DNA of 64,000 nucleotides from Thermoleptolyngbya sichuanensis A183 (GTDB lineage Bacteria; Cyanobacteriota; Cyanobacteriia; Elainellales; Elainellaceae): NCBI RefSeq assembly GCF_013177315.1, contig NZ_CP053661.1, positions 3,906,001 to 3,970,000 of the forward strand, read 5' to 3'. Shown piece by piece: positions 1 to 8,643 of this stretch (position 1 is its first letter; each line of letters starts with the position of its first letter). The notes under the pieces were generated by a model. It saw only the letters and a program-made list of their open reading frames with translations, ran no database searches and was not told where the DNA came from. The position numbers and the translations under genes were made by a program.

Positions 1-1095
1 TTGGTGCAGCAGATACCGACTCAGCAGCAACCGTTGTTGGCAGGTGATGCGAGTCGGTGGAACCGTCCTGCTGCCAGGCGTTTGAAAGACCGCACCTTAT
101 CAGGCAGAACAGGACATGCCCCGATAGCCGGACAAAACTACAGTACCTTAGCCTGGATTGCTGAAGACAGGGGCAGTTGGGCATTACCATTGCGGCATGA
201 GCGCATCACCAGCTTTGAAACACCCGCCAGTAAAGCGGCATTCCAACTCAAACAAGTGACTCGGCAGTTAGCGGTGCGTCCGTTGGCGATCTACGACCGA
301 GGGTACGGCAATGCCAGTTTTGTCAACCAAACGGCAGGGATTGAGGCAGACTTGCTGCTGCGGGTTACATCCAATCGATGTGTCTATGGCGCGCCCCCAG
401 CGTATCGAGGGCGAGGCGCACCTGCCAAGCATGGACATAAGATGAAACTCAATGACCCTGACACTTGGAGTGTCCCGGTCGAAACCGTTGAAGTCGATGA
501 TCCCAACTGGGGACGAGTGCGGGTCAGTCGTTGGAGTGCATACCATTTCCGCAAATCCCCCAAACGGGCAATGGAAGTGTTGCGCGTGGAGGTGCTGGAG
601 ACACAGAGCAGCACGCGACGCTTGGCTCCTTTGTGGTTAGTTTGGCTGGGTGAGCAGATGCCTCCGTTAGAAACCCTGTGGTTGCACTACCTCCGTCGCT
701 TTGCCATTGAACACTGGTATCGCTTTGCCAAGCAGAGGCTATATTGGACACATCCCCAGTTCAGTTCTGTATCGGCAACCGAACAGTGGAGCAGCCTGAT
801 GCCGTTGCTCAGTTGGCAGTTGTGGTTAGCGCGAAAGGACTGTACTGACCACCCCTTGCCCTGGCAGGCACCGCAAGAAACGTTGACTCCGGGTCGGGTC
901 GCACAAGCGTTTGCAGGCATTTTGGCAGCGATTGGCACCCCTGCTCCTGCGCCTAAACCTCGTGGTAAATCGCCAGGACGAGGCAAGGGGCACAAGCCAA
1001 CTCCTCGTCCCTGCTATCCGATGGTCAAAAAACGAGCCTCGAAACGCAAGACATCCGAACAATCCCTGAACAGTCCGGTTGCAACAGCAGCTTAA
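1..1095 (+). CDS. DDE transposase, 5' end cut by window edge
   Basis: This frame is open from the first base, so the N-terminus probably lies outside the window; the TTG at base 1 need not be the real start. The product looks like an IS4/IS701-type DDE transposase. A first catalytic Asp fits LAGDASRW (residues 13-20), a second fits YDRGYGNASF (about 98-107), and the Glu fits IEHWYRFAKQRLYW (about 235-248). The tail is basic (KPRGKSPGRGKGHK), as in DNA-binding transposases. About 100 N-terminal residues seem to be missing compared with full-length relatives. No terminal inverted repeat was identified downstream, so the limits of the element are unknown. Confidence 0.85.
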   Translation: MVQQIPTQQQPLLAGDASRWNRPAARRLKDRTLSGRTGHAPIAGQNYSTLAWIAEDRGSWALPLRHERITSFETPASKAAFQLKQVTRQLAVRPLAIYDRGYGNASFVNQTAGIEADLLLRVTSNRCVYGAPPAYRGRGAPAKHGHKMKLNDPDTWSVPVETVEVDDPNWGRVRVSRWSAYHFRKSPKRAMEVLRVEVLETQSSTRRLAPLWLVWLGEQMPPLETLWLHYLRRFAIEHWYRFAKQRLYWTHPQFSSVSATEQWSSLMPLLSWQLWLARKDCTDHPLPWQAPQETLTPGRVAQAFAGILAAIGTPAPAPKPRGKSPGRGKGHKPTPRPCYPMVKKRASKRKTSEQSLNSPVATAA

Positions 1096-1399
1096 CTGCG
1101 AGCAGGATTGTATCCAATTCCTTAAGTTCAACTGTTATGAACGGTTGAGCAGATTCTTTATGGCATCCTGTTGAGCATTATTGTGATGCCAGTTAGTCCA
1201 AACTAAAGTGGGAACTCACTCAGCAAATCCTGGGTCGCTCGTGATCGAGTGGTGCATAACCGGGTTTGCGATCGCCCACTGCTTTTGCGGTAAACTGTCG
1301 TACCAAGGCAAAGACTGTCACACCAAGGTATAAACTGTCGTACTAAGGCAACCTGTAGGCAAACTGTAGACAAGCTGCGAGTTCATCCCATTCTTGCTT
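1096..1399. other. Intergenic region after transposase
   Basis: No gene is seen here. It probably contains the right end of the insertion sequence, but I could not fix its boundary. It also holds one HIP1 site near 1269 and the tandem array at 1291-1350. Confidence 0.5.
1291..1350. repeat. 3 x 20 bp imperfect tandem repeat
   Basis: Three adjacent 20 bp units (1291-1310, 1311-1330, 1331-1350) follow the pattern taaactgtcgtaccaaggca. Units 1 and 3 differ at one base. A decayed partial unit follows. The array lies just upstream of the small exported protein gene. Confidence 0.9.
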
Positions 1400-1741
1400 A
1401 TGAACCCAACTCAAAAACGCTTTTTAACTTGGCTGGGCTGCTCTGGTGCAGTGGCGCTGGGGCTGGTCTTGCCAAAGCCGCTGCTGGCACAAACGGTGCC
1501 CATTCGAGAACTGATTTTCTCCAGCACACAGACGGGTGAGATGGTTCCGCCGGACGACTTGGACTGCGGCTGTACGGGATTAGGCGATGGGCTGGCGGTG
1601 CTGACTGGCTCAGACGCAGAGGGCGACATGGCGATCGCCCTGCGCGGTTGCGACTGTGCTGGATGCCGCTTTATTGCCCGCCAGGAGATGCAGCGCCAGT
1701 TGCAGGCGAGTATCTCGATTCCGGTGCAACGGGTGGAGTAG
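1400..1741 (+). CDS. Small exported Cys-rich hypothetical protein
   Basis: The product has 113 residues from the ATG at 1400; a TTG two codons earlier is less likely. The N-terminus MNPTQKRFLTWLGCSGAVAL, continuing to PLLAQ, reads as a Sec signal peptide cleaved after LLA-Q, which puts the mature ~80-residue protein in the periplasm or lumen. The mature part has clustered cysteines (DCGCTG and GCDCAGCRF), which suggests metal binding or disulphides. I do not recognise a named family and propose no function. Confidence 0.7.
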   Translation: MNPTQKRFLTWLGCSGAVALGLVLPKPLLAQTVPIRELIFSSTQTGEMVPPDDLDCGCTGLGDGLAVLTGSDAEGDMAIALRGCDCAGCRFIARQEMQRQLQASISIPVQRVE

Positions 1742-1836
1742 TTTTCTGGAGTGCGTTGCTGAATTAACCAGCAGGATTAACTAGCGGGATCAGCCAACGG
1801 GTGGGAAGCCTGGGTCGCATTCAAGCTCGCCGCTAG

Positions 1837-2763
1837 CTAGCCCTGCTGCAAAATGTTGGCGATCGCCGCCTTCACATCTGAATACTGATACGCAAAACCA
1901 GCCTCCTGCGTGCGCTTGGGGAGAACCTGCTGACCCTCCAGCACGACTTGGGCCGCGTCTCCCAGCAGGGCTTCTAGCGCAAAGGCAGGCACAGGCAGCC
2001 AGGAGGGGCGACCCATCACCTGGCCAAGCGTTTGGCAAAATTCCGCCATCCGCACCGGGTTGGGGGCCGTGGCGTTATACACTCCCGACAGGCTGGAATC
2101 GGTCAGAGCCTTCAGGATCAGGTTCACCAGATCTTCCCGGTGAATCCAGGAAAACCACTGACGGCCCGTGCCCAGCGGCCCACCCGCAAACAGACGAAAG
2201 GGCGTGAGCATTTTACCCAGTGCGCCGCCCATGCCCAGGACAATTCCCGTTCTCAGGATCACGACTCGCGTACCGCTGGTCTGGGCCGATTCCGCAGCGG
2301 CCTCCCACGCCTGACACACCTGCGCCAAAAAGTCATCGCCAGAGGCGCTGCTTTCGTCGAAGGTGGCGGTTTCGCTGGTGCCGTAGTAGCCGATGGCAGA
2401 GGCGTTAACCAAGACGCTGGGCTTGGGGCTTGCCTGGGCGATCGCCTCTACAATCTTCTCTGTTCCTACCTTGCGGCTATCGAGAATTTCCTGCTTGCGC
2501 TCCGGGGTCCAGCGCTCGTCGGCAATACCCGCGCCCGCCAAGTTCACCACGCCATCGCAGCCGGAAAGCACCTGCTGCCACTCGCCCGACTCCAGCGGCG
2601 TGTATTCCACCACGTCCACATTGGGGAACGCCGCCTGGGGAAAGACGCGATCGCCGTGTGCTTTGCTGCGGGTCAGCGCGATGACGCGATGCCCCTCTTC
2701 GAGCAACCGTTCAACTAGCCGCGTTCCTACAAATCCGGTCGCCCCGGTCACTGCAATTTTCAC
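1837..2763 (-). CDS. TIGR01777 family NAD(P)-dependent epimerase (SulA/YfcH-like)
   Basis: This 308-residue short-chain dehydrogenase/reductase of the extended epimerase type starts at GTG 2763. The Rossmann nucleotide-binding loop GATGFVG lies at residues 7-13 and the active-site-like SAIGYYG near 123-129. The C-terminal segment LPVPAFALEALLGDAAQVVLEGQ is the DUF1731-type tail of the TIGR01777 family. Plant and cyanobacterial relatives (GC1/SulA) have been linked to plastid or cell division, but the reaction is not established. The gene stands alone on its strand. The family assignment is firm and the role is not. Confidence 0.88.
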   Translation of the reverse strand: MKIAVTGATGFVGTRLVERLLEEGHRVIALTRSKAHGDRVFPQAAFPNVDVVEYTPLESGEWQQVLSGCDGVVNLAGAGIADERWTPERKQEILDSRKVGTEKIVEAIAQASPKPSVLVNASAIGYYGTSETATFDESSASGDDFLAQVCQAWEAAAESAQTSGTRVVILRTGIVLGMGGALGKMLTPFRLFAGGPLGTGRQWFSWIHREDLVNLILKALTDSSLSGVYNATAPNPVRMAEFCQTLGQVMGRPSWLPVPAFALEALLGDAAQVVLEGQQVLPKRTQEAGFAYQYSDVKAAIANILQQG

Positions 2764-2893
2764 GATGCCTCCTCTGCCGAGGGTGTGCGGAAGTTCTGTT
2801 GGGTCCCACGCGCCATCGGGTTCGCTACGATTCTTAGTATATCGGCGTATATCAGCAGTGTATCGGCCGAGGTTCGCTCAGCAGAACCCGCTG

Positions 2894-3370
2894 TCAGAAT
2901 GACACGAAGGGCTGAATGGCTTTGCGAGACAGCGCAACATTGAGAACCCCAGCGGCGATCGCCAGCATCAGCGCACTCTCGCCACCCAGCAGCAGCAGCA
3001 GCGTCGGGTTGCCATGCAGCGTCCAGCCCGTCTCAAGCTGCGCCAACCCCCGCACCAGCGCAAAGGCCAGCACCGCGCCCGCGCTGAGGTGAGGATTTTC
3101 GCCCTGGCGCACCACGTAGCGATAGGTCACGCCAAACAGCAAGCCCGCCAGCATTGCATGGGCCAGGTGCAAACCAATCGACCAGTTGAGCGAAAAGACC
3201 GTCAGCGCGTTCCAGCGAGTGGCAAGCACCGTGTTGGCGATCGCCCCTACCAGCACCACCGTCCCGCAAACCAGGGCACTCAGTCCCCCAGCCTTAATCG
3301 ACTCGATCCGCTCTGCCTGAAGCCGTTCCACCGTCTGCTCAATATCCCGAACAAATACACAAAAATACAC
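2894..3370 (-). CDS. Hypothetical membrane protein downstream of SRP RNA
   Basis: This is a conserved-looking integral membrane protein of ~158 residues. After a charged amphipathic start (RDIEQTVERLQAERIESIKAG) there are about four hydrophobic segments: LSALVCGTVVLVGAIANTVL, a histidine-containing SIGLHLAHAMLAGLLFGVTY, a segment around AVLAFALVRGLAQ, and LLLLGGESALMLAIAAGVLN. The frame stays open upstream to 3490, but those 40 codons coincide with the SRP RNA gene and cannot be protein. I therefore placed the start at GTG 3370; an ATT at 3343 is the other possibility. No function is recognised. Confidence 0.7.
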   Translation of the reverse strand: MYFCVFVRDIEQTVERLQAERIESIKAGGLSALVCGTVVLVGAIANTVLATRWNALTVFSLNWSIGLHLAHAMLAGLLFGVTYRYVVRQGENPHLSAGAVLAFALVRGLAQLETGWTLHGNPTLLLLLGGESALMLAIAAGVLNVALSRKAIQPFVSF

Positions 3371-3393
3371 AAAATAAATGCACAAAAAGACCC

Positions 3394-3488
3394 GGAGACC
3401 ACGCCTACTACAAGCATCCCGTATTGCTGCTACCTTCCGGTCCTGACAAGGTTTGGGCGTTGTAGTCGCGTGGGTCCAGGTCTTCTCC
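3394..3488 (-). ncRNA. ffs: Signal recognition particle RNA (4.5S/small SRP RNA)
   Basis: On the minus strand this 95-base stretch folds into one long hairpin whose ends pair (GGAGA at 3488 with TCTCC at 3394). The apical part carries the universally conserved helix 8: TTGTCAGGACCGGAAGGTAG followed by CAGCAATACGGGA, including the GGAA tetraloop and the Ffh-binding asymmetric loop. It is the RNA scaffold of SRP, which targets nascent membrane proteins. A T-rich tract follows the 3' end (gggtctttttgtg) and may end transcription. Confidence 0.95.
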
Positions 3489-3548
3489 ACAATAACACGG
3501 CGCTGGGGGACAGGGATCAGGGCCAGGCTTCAAGTCGCTAGAACTGTC

Positions 3549-3578
3549 AGTCAGCCAGATGACAGTCAGCCAGATGAC
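3549..3578. repeat. 2 x 15 bp perfect tandem repeat
   Basis: The unit agtcagccagatgac occurs twice in a row between the SRP RNA gene and the 3' end of the ABC ATPase gene. It resembles the other short intergenic arrays of this window. Confidence 0.8.
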
Positions 3579-3627
3579 ACATCAGCGGCCAGCTTCCAGC
3601 CTTCACTCCCAGCCGCAAACCCTTCCC

Positions 3628-4413
3628 TCACAAGATCTGCGACAGGAACTTTTGCGTCCGTTCTTCCTTGGGATTGTTGAAAAAGGTTTCGGGTGTGCCT
3701 TCTTCCACTAGCAGCCCGTCCGCCATCAGCACCACGCGATCGGCCACCTCGCGGGCAAAGCCGACTTCGTGGGTCACGCAGACCATCGTCATTCCCGACC
3801 GGGCCAGCGTCCGCATCACGTCCAGCACTTCGCGCACCATTTCTGGGTCGAGGGCGCTAGTGGGTTCGTCAAACAGCATGATTTTTGGCTCCATCGCCAG
3901 AGCGCGGGCGATCGCCACCCGCTGCTGCTGCCCCCCCGAAAGCTGCCCCGGAAACTTCTTCGCCTGCTCCAAAATGCCCACCCGCTCTAGCAGTTGCAGC
4001 GCCTTTTCTTCCGCACGAGCCTTGGGCCAGCGGCGCACCCAAATGGGAGCCAGCATCACGTTTTGCAGCACCGACAGATGGGGGAACAGATTAAACTGCT
4101 GAAACACCATTCCCACCTCGCGGCGAATGGCATCGATATTCTTTAGGTCGTGGGACAGGTGAATCCCATCGATGACAATCTTGCCCTTTTGATAGCTTTC
4201 CAGCGCGTTGAACGTGCGGATAAAGGTGGACTTGCCCGAACCGGAAGGCCCCATCACCACCACCACTTCGCCTTTTTGCACCGTCAGGCTAACGCCGCGC
4301 AGCACATGGAAATTGTTGTCGTACCATTTCTCCACATTTTCAGCCAGGATCACCGGCTCTGAGCCAACATGACCGTTGCCGTTGGTAATTGCGTCCGTGT
4401 GATACTGCGTCAT
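3628..4413 (-). CDS. Polar amino acid ABC transporter ATP-binding protein (GlnQ-like)
   Basis: This 261-residue ATPase powers an importer for polar amino acids at the plasma membrane. Walker A is GPSGSGKST (55-63), the Q-loop is [12 protein letters not shown], the signature is [15 protein letters not shown], Walker B is [12 protein letters not shown] and the H-loop histidine is in [15 protein letters not shown]. These are hallmarks of the GlnQ/HisP/BgtA group. The first ~20 residues are a low-complexity extension. No permease or binding-protein gene adjoins it, so its partners must be encoded elsewhere; the substrate cannot be read from the sequence. Upstream is a repeat-filled spacer. Confidence 0.92.
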   Translation of the reverse strand: MTQYHTDAITNGNGHVGSEPVILAENVEKWYDNNFHVLRGVSLTVQKGEVVVVMGPSGSGKSTFIRTFNALESYQKGKIVIDGIHLSHDLKNIDAIRREVGMVFQQFNLFPHLSVLQNVMLAPIWVRRWPKARAEEKALQLLERVGILEQAKKFPGQLSGGQQQRVAIARALAMEPKIMLFDEPTSALDPEMVREVLDVMRTLARSGMTMVCVTHEVGFAREVADRVVLMADGLLVEEGTPETFFNNPKEERTQKFLSQIL

Positions 4414-4641
4414 TGGGAAACGTCCTAATCAAAATCAAGATTCATAGACTGCAATACAGCACTTTCCTGCGGAATAAGGCACGCCCTGCGCTAAAAACTC
4501 AAGGCTGACAGCCTCCTGCGTACCTCACTGGCTTCAAAAACGCTGTAGCTTGAATTGTACTGGTACAGCCGGGCGTTTGTGCAGTGTGATTCGCTACGAC
4601 ACGAAGCAAACCGATGGGCAATCTAAAAGCAATCTAAAAGC

Positions 4642-4680
4642 AATCGCTGCAAGTAATCGCTGCAAGTAATCGCTGCAAGT
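4642..4680. repeat. 3 x 13 bp perfect tandem repeat
   Basis: The unit aatcgctgcaagt is repeated three times without a mismatch. It is preceded at 4619-4640 by two copies of an 11 bp unit (caatctaaaag). Confidence 0.9.
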
Positions 4681-4690
4681 AATCACCGCA

Positions 4691-4750
4691 TCTGAACTGA
4701 GGGCAATCGCAGATGACTGAGGGCGATCGCAGATGACTGAGGGCGATCGC
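4691..4750. repeat. 3 x 20 bp tandem repeat containing HIP1
   Basis: Units at 4691, 4711 and 4731 follow agatgactgagggcgatcgc. The last two are identical and each ends in the HIP1 core GCGATCGC. The first is a decayed copy (tctgaactgagggcaatcgc), so HIP1 sites here arose by, or were multiplied through, tandem duplication. Confidence 0.9.
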
Positions 4751-4892
4751 CCGCGACTCGTCCCTTGCCCCGATCTCCGCCCCTAGGTAGGAATTCGGCA
4801 AAGCGAACAGAAAGCGCTACCATAGGTAAAATTAGCTGTTTCCAAATTAACCGTTTCTTAATCCCAGATTTCCGTCAAGGATCATCAAACGC

Positions 4893-6167
4893 TTGACTAC
4901 ACTTCTTTCGACCCAGACAGCCCAGTTTCTTGCCCAGCGCTACACCCTGGAAAATGGGCTAACGATTATTCATCAACAGGTTCCCACGCCCGTTGTCACG
5001 GTAGACGTGTGGGTGCGGGCGGGGGCGATCGCCGAACCAGAGCCTTGGGCTGGCGTGGCCCATTTCCTGGAACACATGATCTTCAAGGGAACCGAGCAAC
5101 TGCCGCCGGGATACTTCGATTACGTGATCGAAAACTATGGCGGCGTGACCAACGCGGCAACAAGCCACGACTACGCCCACTTCTTCATCAACACCACAGC
5201 CGAATCCCTGCCCGACACGCTGCCCTGTCTGGCAGAACTGCTGCTGCGGGCGGCGATTCCCGATGAAGAGTTTGAGCGGGAGCGGGATGTGGTGCTGGAG
5301 GAACTGCGTCAGTCGGAAGACGATCCGGACTGGCTGGGGTTTCAAGCGCTGTCGGAAACGGTCTACCAGACCCATCCCTACGGGCGATCGGTGCTGGGCG
5401 ATGTGGAACGGCTGATGGCGCTACGCCCAGAGGAAATGCGGTCGTTTCATCGCGCCCACTACCAGCCAGAGCGAATGACCGTGGTCATTGTGGGCAATAT
5501 CGATGCGGCCTATGCCATTGATCTGGCGCGTCAGGCTTTTTCAGACTTTGCCCCAGCGGTGGAGTTTCCCACCATTCCGATCGAGGCAGAGCCGCCGCTG
5601 GCAGGTATCCGACGGCAACACCTGCGGCTGCCCCGGCTGGAAACGGCGCGGCTGATGATGGCCTGGGTGGGCCCTGGGGTGGATCAACTCCAAAGTGCCT
5701 ATGGGCTGGATGTGCTGTCGGTGCTGCTGGCGGGTGGGCGCACGTCGCGTCTGGTGCGAGAACTGCGGGAAGAGCGGCAGTTGGTTCATGACATTGGCAG
5801 CAGCTTTTCGCTCCAGCGAGATTCCAGCCTGTTTACGATCACGGCCTGGTTGGAGCCAGAGTATTTGGACGTGGTGGAAGCGATTGTGGGCGATCGCCTC
5901 TCGGCCCTCAGCGCTGCGCCCATTCCCGACGCAGAGCTAAACCGAGTGAAGCGGCTCTTGTGCAACGATTACGCTTTTTCCACCGAAACCTCCAGCCAGC
6001 TTGCCGGCCTCTACGGCTACTACAACACCATCGCCCAGGCCGAGCTATCCGTCACCTATCCCGATCGCATCCAGAGTCTCCAGGTCGAAGACCTGCACCG
6101 TCTTGCCAGTCAGCATCTCTCGCCCTGCCACTATGCCGTGACGACGCTGCGGCCCATTGAGGCTTGA
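4893..6167 (+). CDS. M16 family zinc peptidase, catalytic subunit
   Basis: This 424-residue insulinase/processing-peptidase-like protein starts at TTG 4893. It has the inverted zinc motif HFLEH (residues 57-61) and the downstream glutamate region FERERDVVLEEL, so it should be catalytically competent. Residues ~20-170 form the Peptidase_M16 domain and the rest is the M16C-type inactive half. There is no obvious signal peptide. A second M16 gene lacking the zinc motif follows 200 bp downstream on the same strand. This matches bacterial M16B systems, in which an active and an inactive chain form a heterodimer. Its substrates are unknown. Confidence 0.9.
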   Translation: MTTLLSTQTAQFLAQRYTLENGLTIIHQQVPTPVVTVDVWVRAGAIAEPEPWAGVAHFLEHMIFKGTEQLPPGYFDYVIENYGGVTNAATSHDYAHFFINTTAESLPDTLPCLAELLLRAAIPDEEFERERDVVLEELRQSEDDPDWLGFQALSETVYQTHPYGRSVLGDVERLMALRPEEMRSFHRAHYQPERMTVVIVGNIDAAYAIDLARQAFSDFAPAVEFPTIPIEAEPPLAGIRRQHLRLPRLETARLMMAWVGPGVDQLQSAYGLDVLSVLLAGGRTSRLVRELREERQLVHDIGSSFSLQRDSSLFTITAWLEPEYLDVVEAIVGDRLSALSAAPIPDAELNRVKRLLCNDYAFSTETSSQLAGLYGYYNTIAQAELSVTYPDRIQSLQVEDLHRLASQHLSPCHYAVTTLRPIEA

Positions 6168-6369
6168 TTCAGCGGTCGGGCCAGAGGTTAGGGCAGAGGT
6201 TGAGTCAGCGGTCGGGGCCGAGTGGCAAGATCATGGAGTTGCAGAGGAGTAGCGTGACGGAACCGTCTGAGCATCTGTCTGAGCATCTGTCCGAGCCTCC
6301 ATTCTTGCTTCTACACGCTCTCCCTCTCTTCTCAGCCATCCCTCAACCCTTCATCACTCCTGCACCCCT

Positions 6370-7656
6370 ATGTCCAACTCCACCCTCCAACCCGCAGCGC
6401 TCCCCCTCCACCGGACGGTTCTCAGTAACGGTCTGGTCGTGCTGACGACGGAGAATTCGGCGGCTGATATTGTGGCGGCGCGGCTGTTTGTGCGGGTGGG
6501 CAGCCGCTACGAAGTGCCAGAGCAGTCGGGCATTTCGCACCTGCTGACTTCGGTTCTGACGAAGGGCACCACGCACAAGTCTTCGATGCAGATTGCGGAA
6601 CAAATCGAGTCGGTGGGTGCAAGCCTGGGCACGGATTCATCGCCAGATTATTGCCTGCTGAGCCTGAAAACGGTGTCGCGGGATTTTGCCGACATGCTGA
6701 TACTGGCGGCAGAATTGCTGCGATCGCCCTCTTTTCCCGAATCCGAAGTGGAGCTAGAGCAACGGCTGACCCTCCAGGGCATCCGCTCCATGCAGGAACA
6801 GCCCTTTGCGGTGGCGCAAAAGCAACTCCGGCAGGCAATGTATGGCGACCATCCCTACGCGCTACCGGGGCTGGGCACAGAGGAAACCGTGTCGAAACTC
6901 AGCCGCGCCGATCTGCTGCGCTATCACCAAACCCACTTTCGCCCCGATAATCTTGTCATCAGCATTACGGGACGAATTACCCCTGATGAGGCGATCGCCC
7001 TGGTGTCCGAAGCCTTTGGCGACTGGCAGCCACCGACGGATGACACTGGCGCACCCCTGCCGCTGCTGTATCCACCCACGCCGTCCGTCCTATCCAACCC
7101 GCACCGCGTGGCGACGGTGCAAGAGACACAGCAGGCAATCGTCATGCTGGGCTACCTGGCCCCGGCAGTTCATGTAGAAGACTATATGGCGCTGAAACTG
7201 ATCAGCACCTATTTGGGCAACGGGCTGTCGAGCCGCCTGTTTGTGGAACTGCGCGAAAAGCAGGGCCTCGCCTACGAAGTGTCAGCCTACTATCCCACCC
7301 GGCTGGATACGTCCCAGTTCATCGCCTACATGGGCACGGCTCCGAGCAACGTGGCGATCGCCCTCGATGGACTGCACCGCGAAGTGCATCGCCTCGCCGC
7401 CGAACCCCTCAGCGAAGACGAACTGCAATCTGCCAAAAACAAGCTGCTGGGCCAATACGCCCTCGGCAAACAGACCAACGCCCAAATCGCCCAAATCTAT
7501 GGCTGGTACGAAACGCTGGGGCTGGGCATTGACTTTGACACCCAGTTTCAAGCGGCGATCGCCCAGATTACGCCAGACCAGGCCCAGGCTGCTGCCCAGC
7601 GCTACTTTATAGAGCCGTACGTATCACTAGTGGGCCCAGCGAGTGCAGTGGGGTAA
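6370..7656 (+). CDS. M16 family peptidase homologue, non-catalytic subunit
   Basis: This 428-residue M16-fold protein starts at ATG 6370. At the place of the HxxEH zinc motif it reads HLLTS (57-61), so the catalytic Glu and second His are missing and it cannot bind zinc in the usual way. The rest of the fold is kept, for example NGLVVLTTENS, FRPDNLVISITGRI and GLSSRLFVELREKQGLAYEVSAYY. The last motif matches the conserved part of inactive M16B chains that helps bind substrate. It most likely pairs with the upstream active chain. An intergenic segment with imperfect 12 bp duplications separates the two genes. Confidence 0.88.
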   Translation: MSNSTLQPAALPLHRTVLSNGLVVLTTENSAADIVAARLFVRVGSRYEVPEQSGISHLLTSVLTKGTTHKSSMQIAEQIESVGASLGTDSSPDYCLLSLKTVSRDFADMLILAAELLRSPSFPESEVELEQRLTLQGIRSMQEQPFAVAQKQLRQAMYGDHPYALPGLGTEETVSKLSRADLLRYHQTHFRPDNLVISITGRITPDEAIALVSEAFGDWQPPTDDTGAPLPLLYPPTPSVLSNPHRVATVQETQQAIVMLGYLAPAVHVEDYMALKLISTYLGNGLSSRLFVELREKQGLAYEVSAYYPTRLDTSQFIAYMGTAPSNVAIALDGLHREVHRLAAEPLSEDELQSAKNKLLGQYALGKQTNAQIAQIYGWYETLGLGIDFDTQFQAAIAQITPDQAQAAAQRYFIEPYVSLVGPASAVG

Positions 7657-7719
7657 GAAAAGAGAGAAAAAGCTCCCCTCTTCCCTCTTCCCCATCACTC
7701 CACTTCCTCCAGCCTCCTC

Positions 7720-8643
7720 TCACGCGGCCACCCGCCAGTCTTGCCCAAACCGCACACAGGTGAGCGCCAGCGCAATTTGCTGAGCCGCTAGGTACAAACG
7801 CAGCAGTTCGTCTTCTTGCAGCGAGAAGGGCTTGCCCCAGCGGAGAGACAGCACGGCAATGCTGGCACTTTGGAACAGCACGGGCAGCACCAGATGAGCC
7901 AATACGCCCTCTTCAGCGCTTTCATTGACCTTCACCTGGGGCTTCTGGGTGGCGATCGCCTCTTGCACTACCGGGTCATCGCCCAGGGACGGCAGCGCAG
8001 TGCCATAGTTGCCTTGCAGCGTGCCGGGTTTGCCCGCTTCCACCAACTGTAGCGTGCAGCCATCAGCCTCATAGGTTTCCCCAAAGGTCTTGGCGATCGC
8101 CTCCAGCGCTTGCTCCAGCCCGGTCGCCTCCTGAGTCACCTTGACCAGCGTTCCCAGCAGGATTGTCTGCGACTGGGCGCGGCGCAGTTCTTCCGTGCGA
8201 TGTTTTTGCACGTCATAGGTTTCCACCGCCCGCTGCACCACGGCTTTTAGCTCATTGGGGTCCCAGGGCTTGGTGATGTATTTATAAACCTGCCCAGAGT
8301 TGATCGCGTCCACCAGGTCTTCCACATCGGTAAACCCGGTCAGGATAATCCGCATTGTGTCGGGAAACTGGGGGACGGTCTTGCTGAGGAACTCAGTGCC
8401 CTTCATTTCGGGCATCCGCTGGTCGGAAATGATGACCGCGACTTCGCCCTCAGCAGCCAGCACCTCCAGCGCCATCACGCCGCTTTCTGCACGCAGCACG
8501 TTAAAGTCGCGCCGGAACGTGCGATAGAGCAAATCCAAATTATCTGGCTCATCATCGACCACCAGCATTTTGGGCTTCTTGGGCCGCTCCAAGCTGGCCA
8601 ACTGGCGACTAATGTGTTCTAATTCCGGCAGTGCAATGTCCAT
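7720..8643 (-). CDS. Response regulator with REC and GAF-like domains
   Basis: This 307-residue regulator has no DNA-binding domain. The REC domain (about 25-145) shows the acidic pocket VVDDEPDN (D30, D31), phosphoacceptor D74 in IISDQRMPEMKG, T102 in ILTGFTD and K125 in YITKPWDPNEL. Residues ~145-175 form a helical linker (RAVETYDVQKHRTEELRRAQ), followed by a GAF-like domain to the C-terminus. It probably relays a phosphosignal by protein contact. The ATG at 8643 is chosen because AAGG lies six bases upstream; in-frame ATG 8649 sits directly on that AAGG, and frames reaching 8745 are less likely. Confidence 0.85.
   Translation of the reverse strand: MDIALPELEHISRQLASLERPKKPKMLVVDDEPDNLDLLYRTFRRDFNVLRAESGVMALEVLAAEGEVAVIISDQRMPEMKGTEFLSKTVPQFPDTMRIILTGFTDVEDLVDAINSGQVYKYITKPWDPNELKAVVQRAVETYDVQKHRTEELRRAQSQTILLGTLVKVTQEATGLEQALEAIAKTFGETYEADGCTLQLVEAGKPGTLQGNYGTALPSLGDDPVVQEAIATQKPQVKVNESAEEGVLAHLVLPVLFQSASIAVLSLRWGKPFSLQEDELLRLYLAAQQIALALTCVRFGQDWRVAA

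Larger units (their letters stand above)
4414..4892. other. Repeat-rich spacer, divergent promoters expected
   Basis: This stretch of ~480 bp separates divergent genes and has no coding signal. It holds tandem arrays, two HIP1 sites and, around 4520-4550, a ~29 bp stretch similar to one at 8931-8960. Promoters for both flanking genes must lie here, but no clear -10/-35 pair was assigned. Confidence 0.6.

Noticed and set aside
2894-3490. 198-residue protein reading through the SRP RNA gene
   Set aside because: The first 40 codons coincide with the conserved SRP RNA, so the protein must start later.
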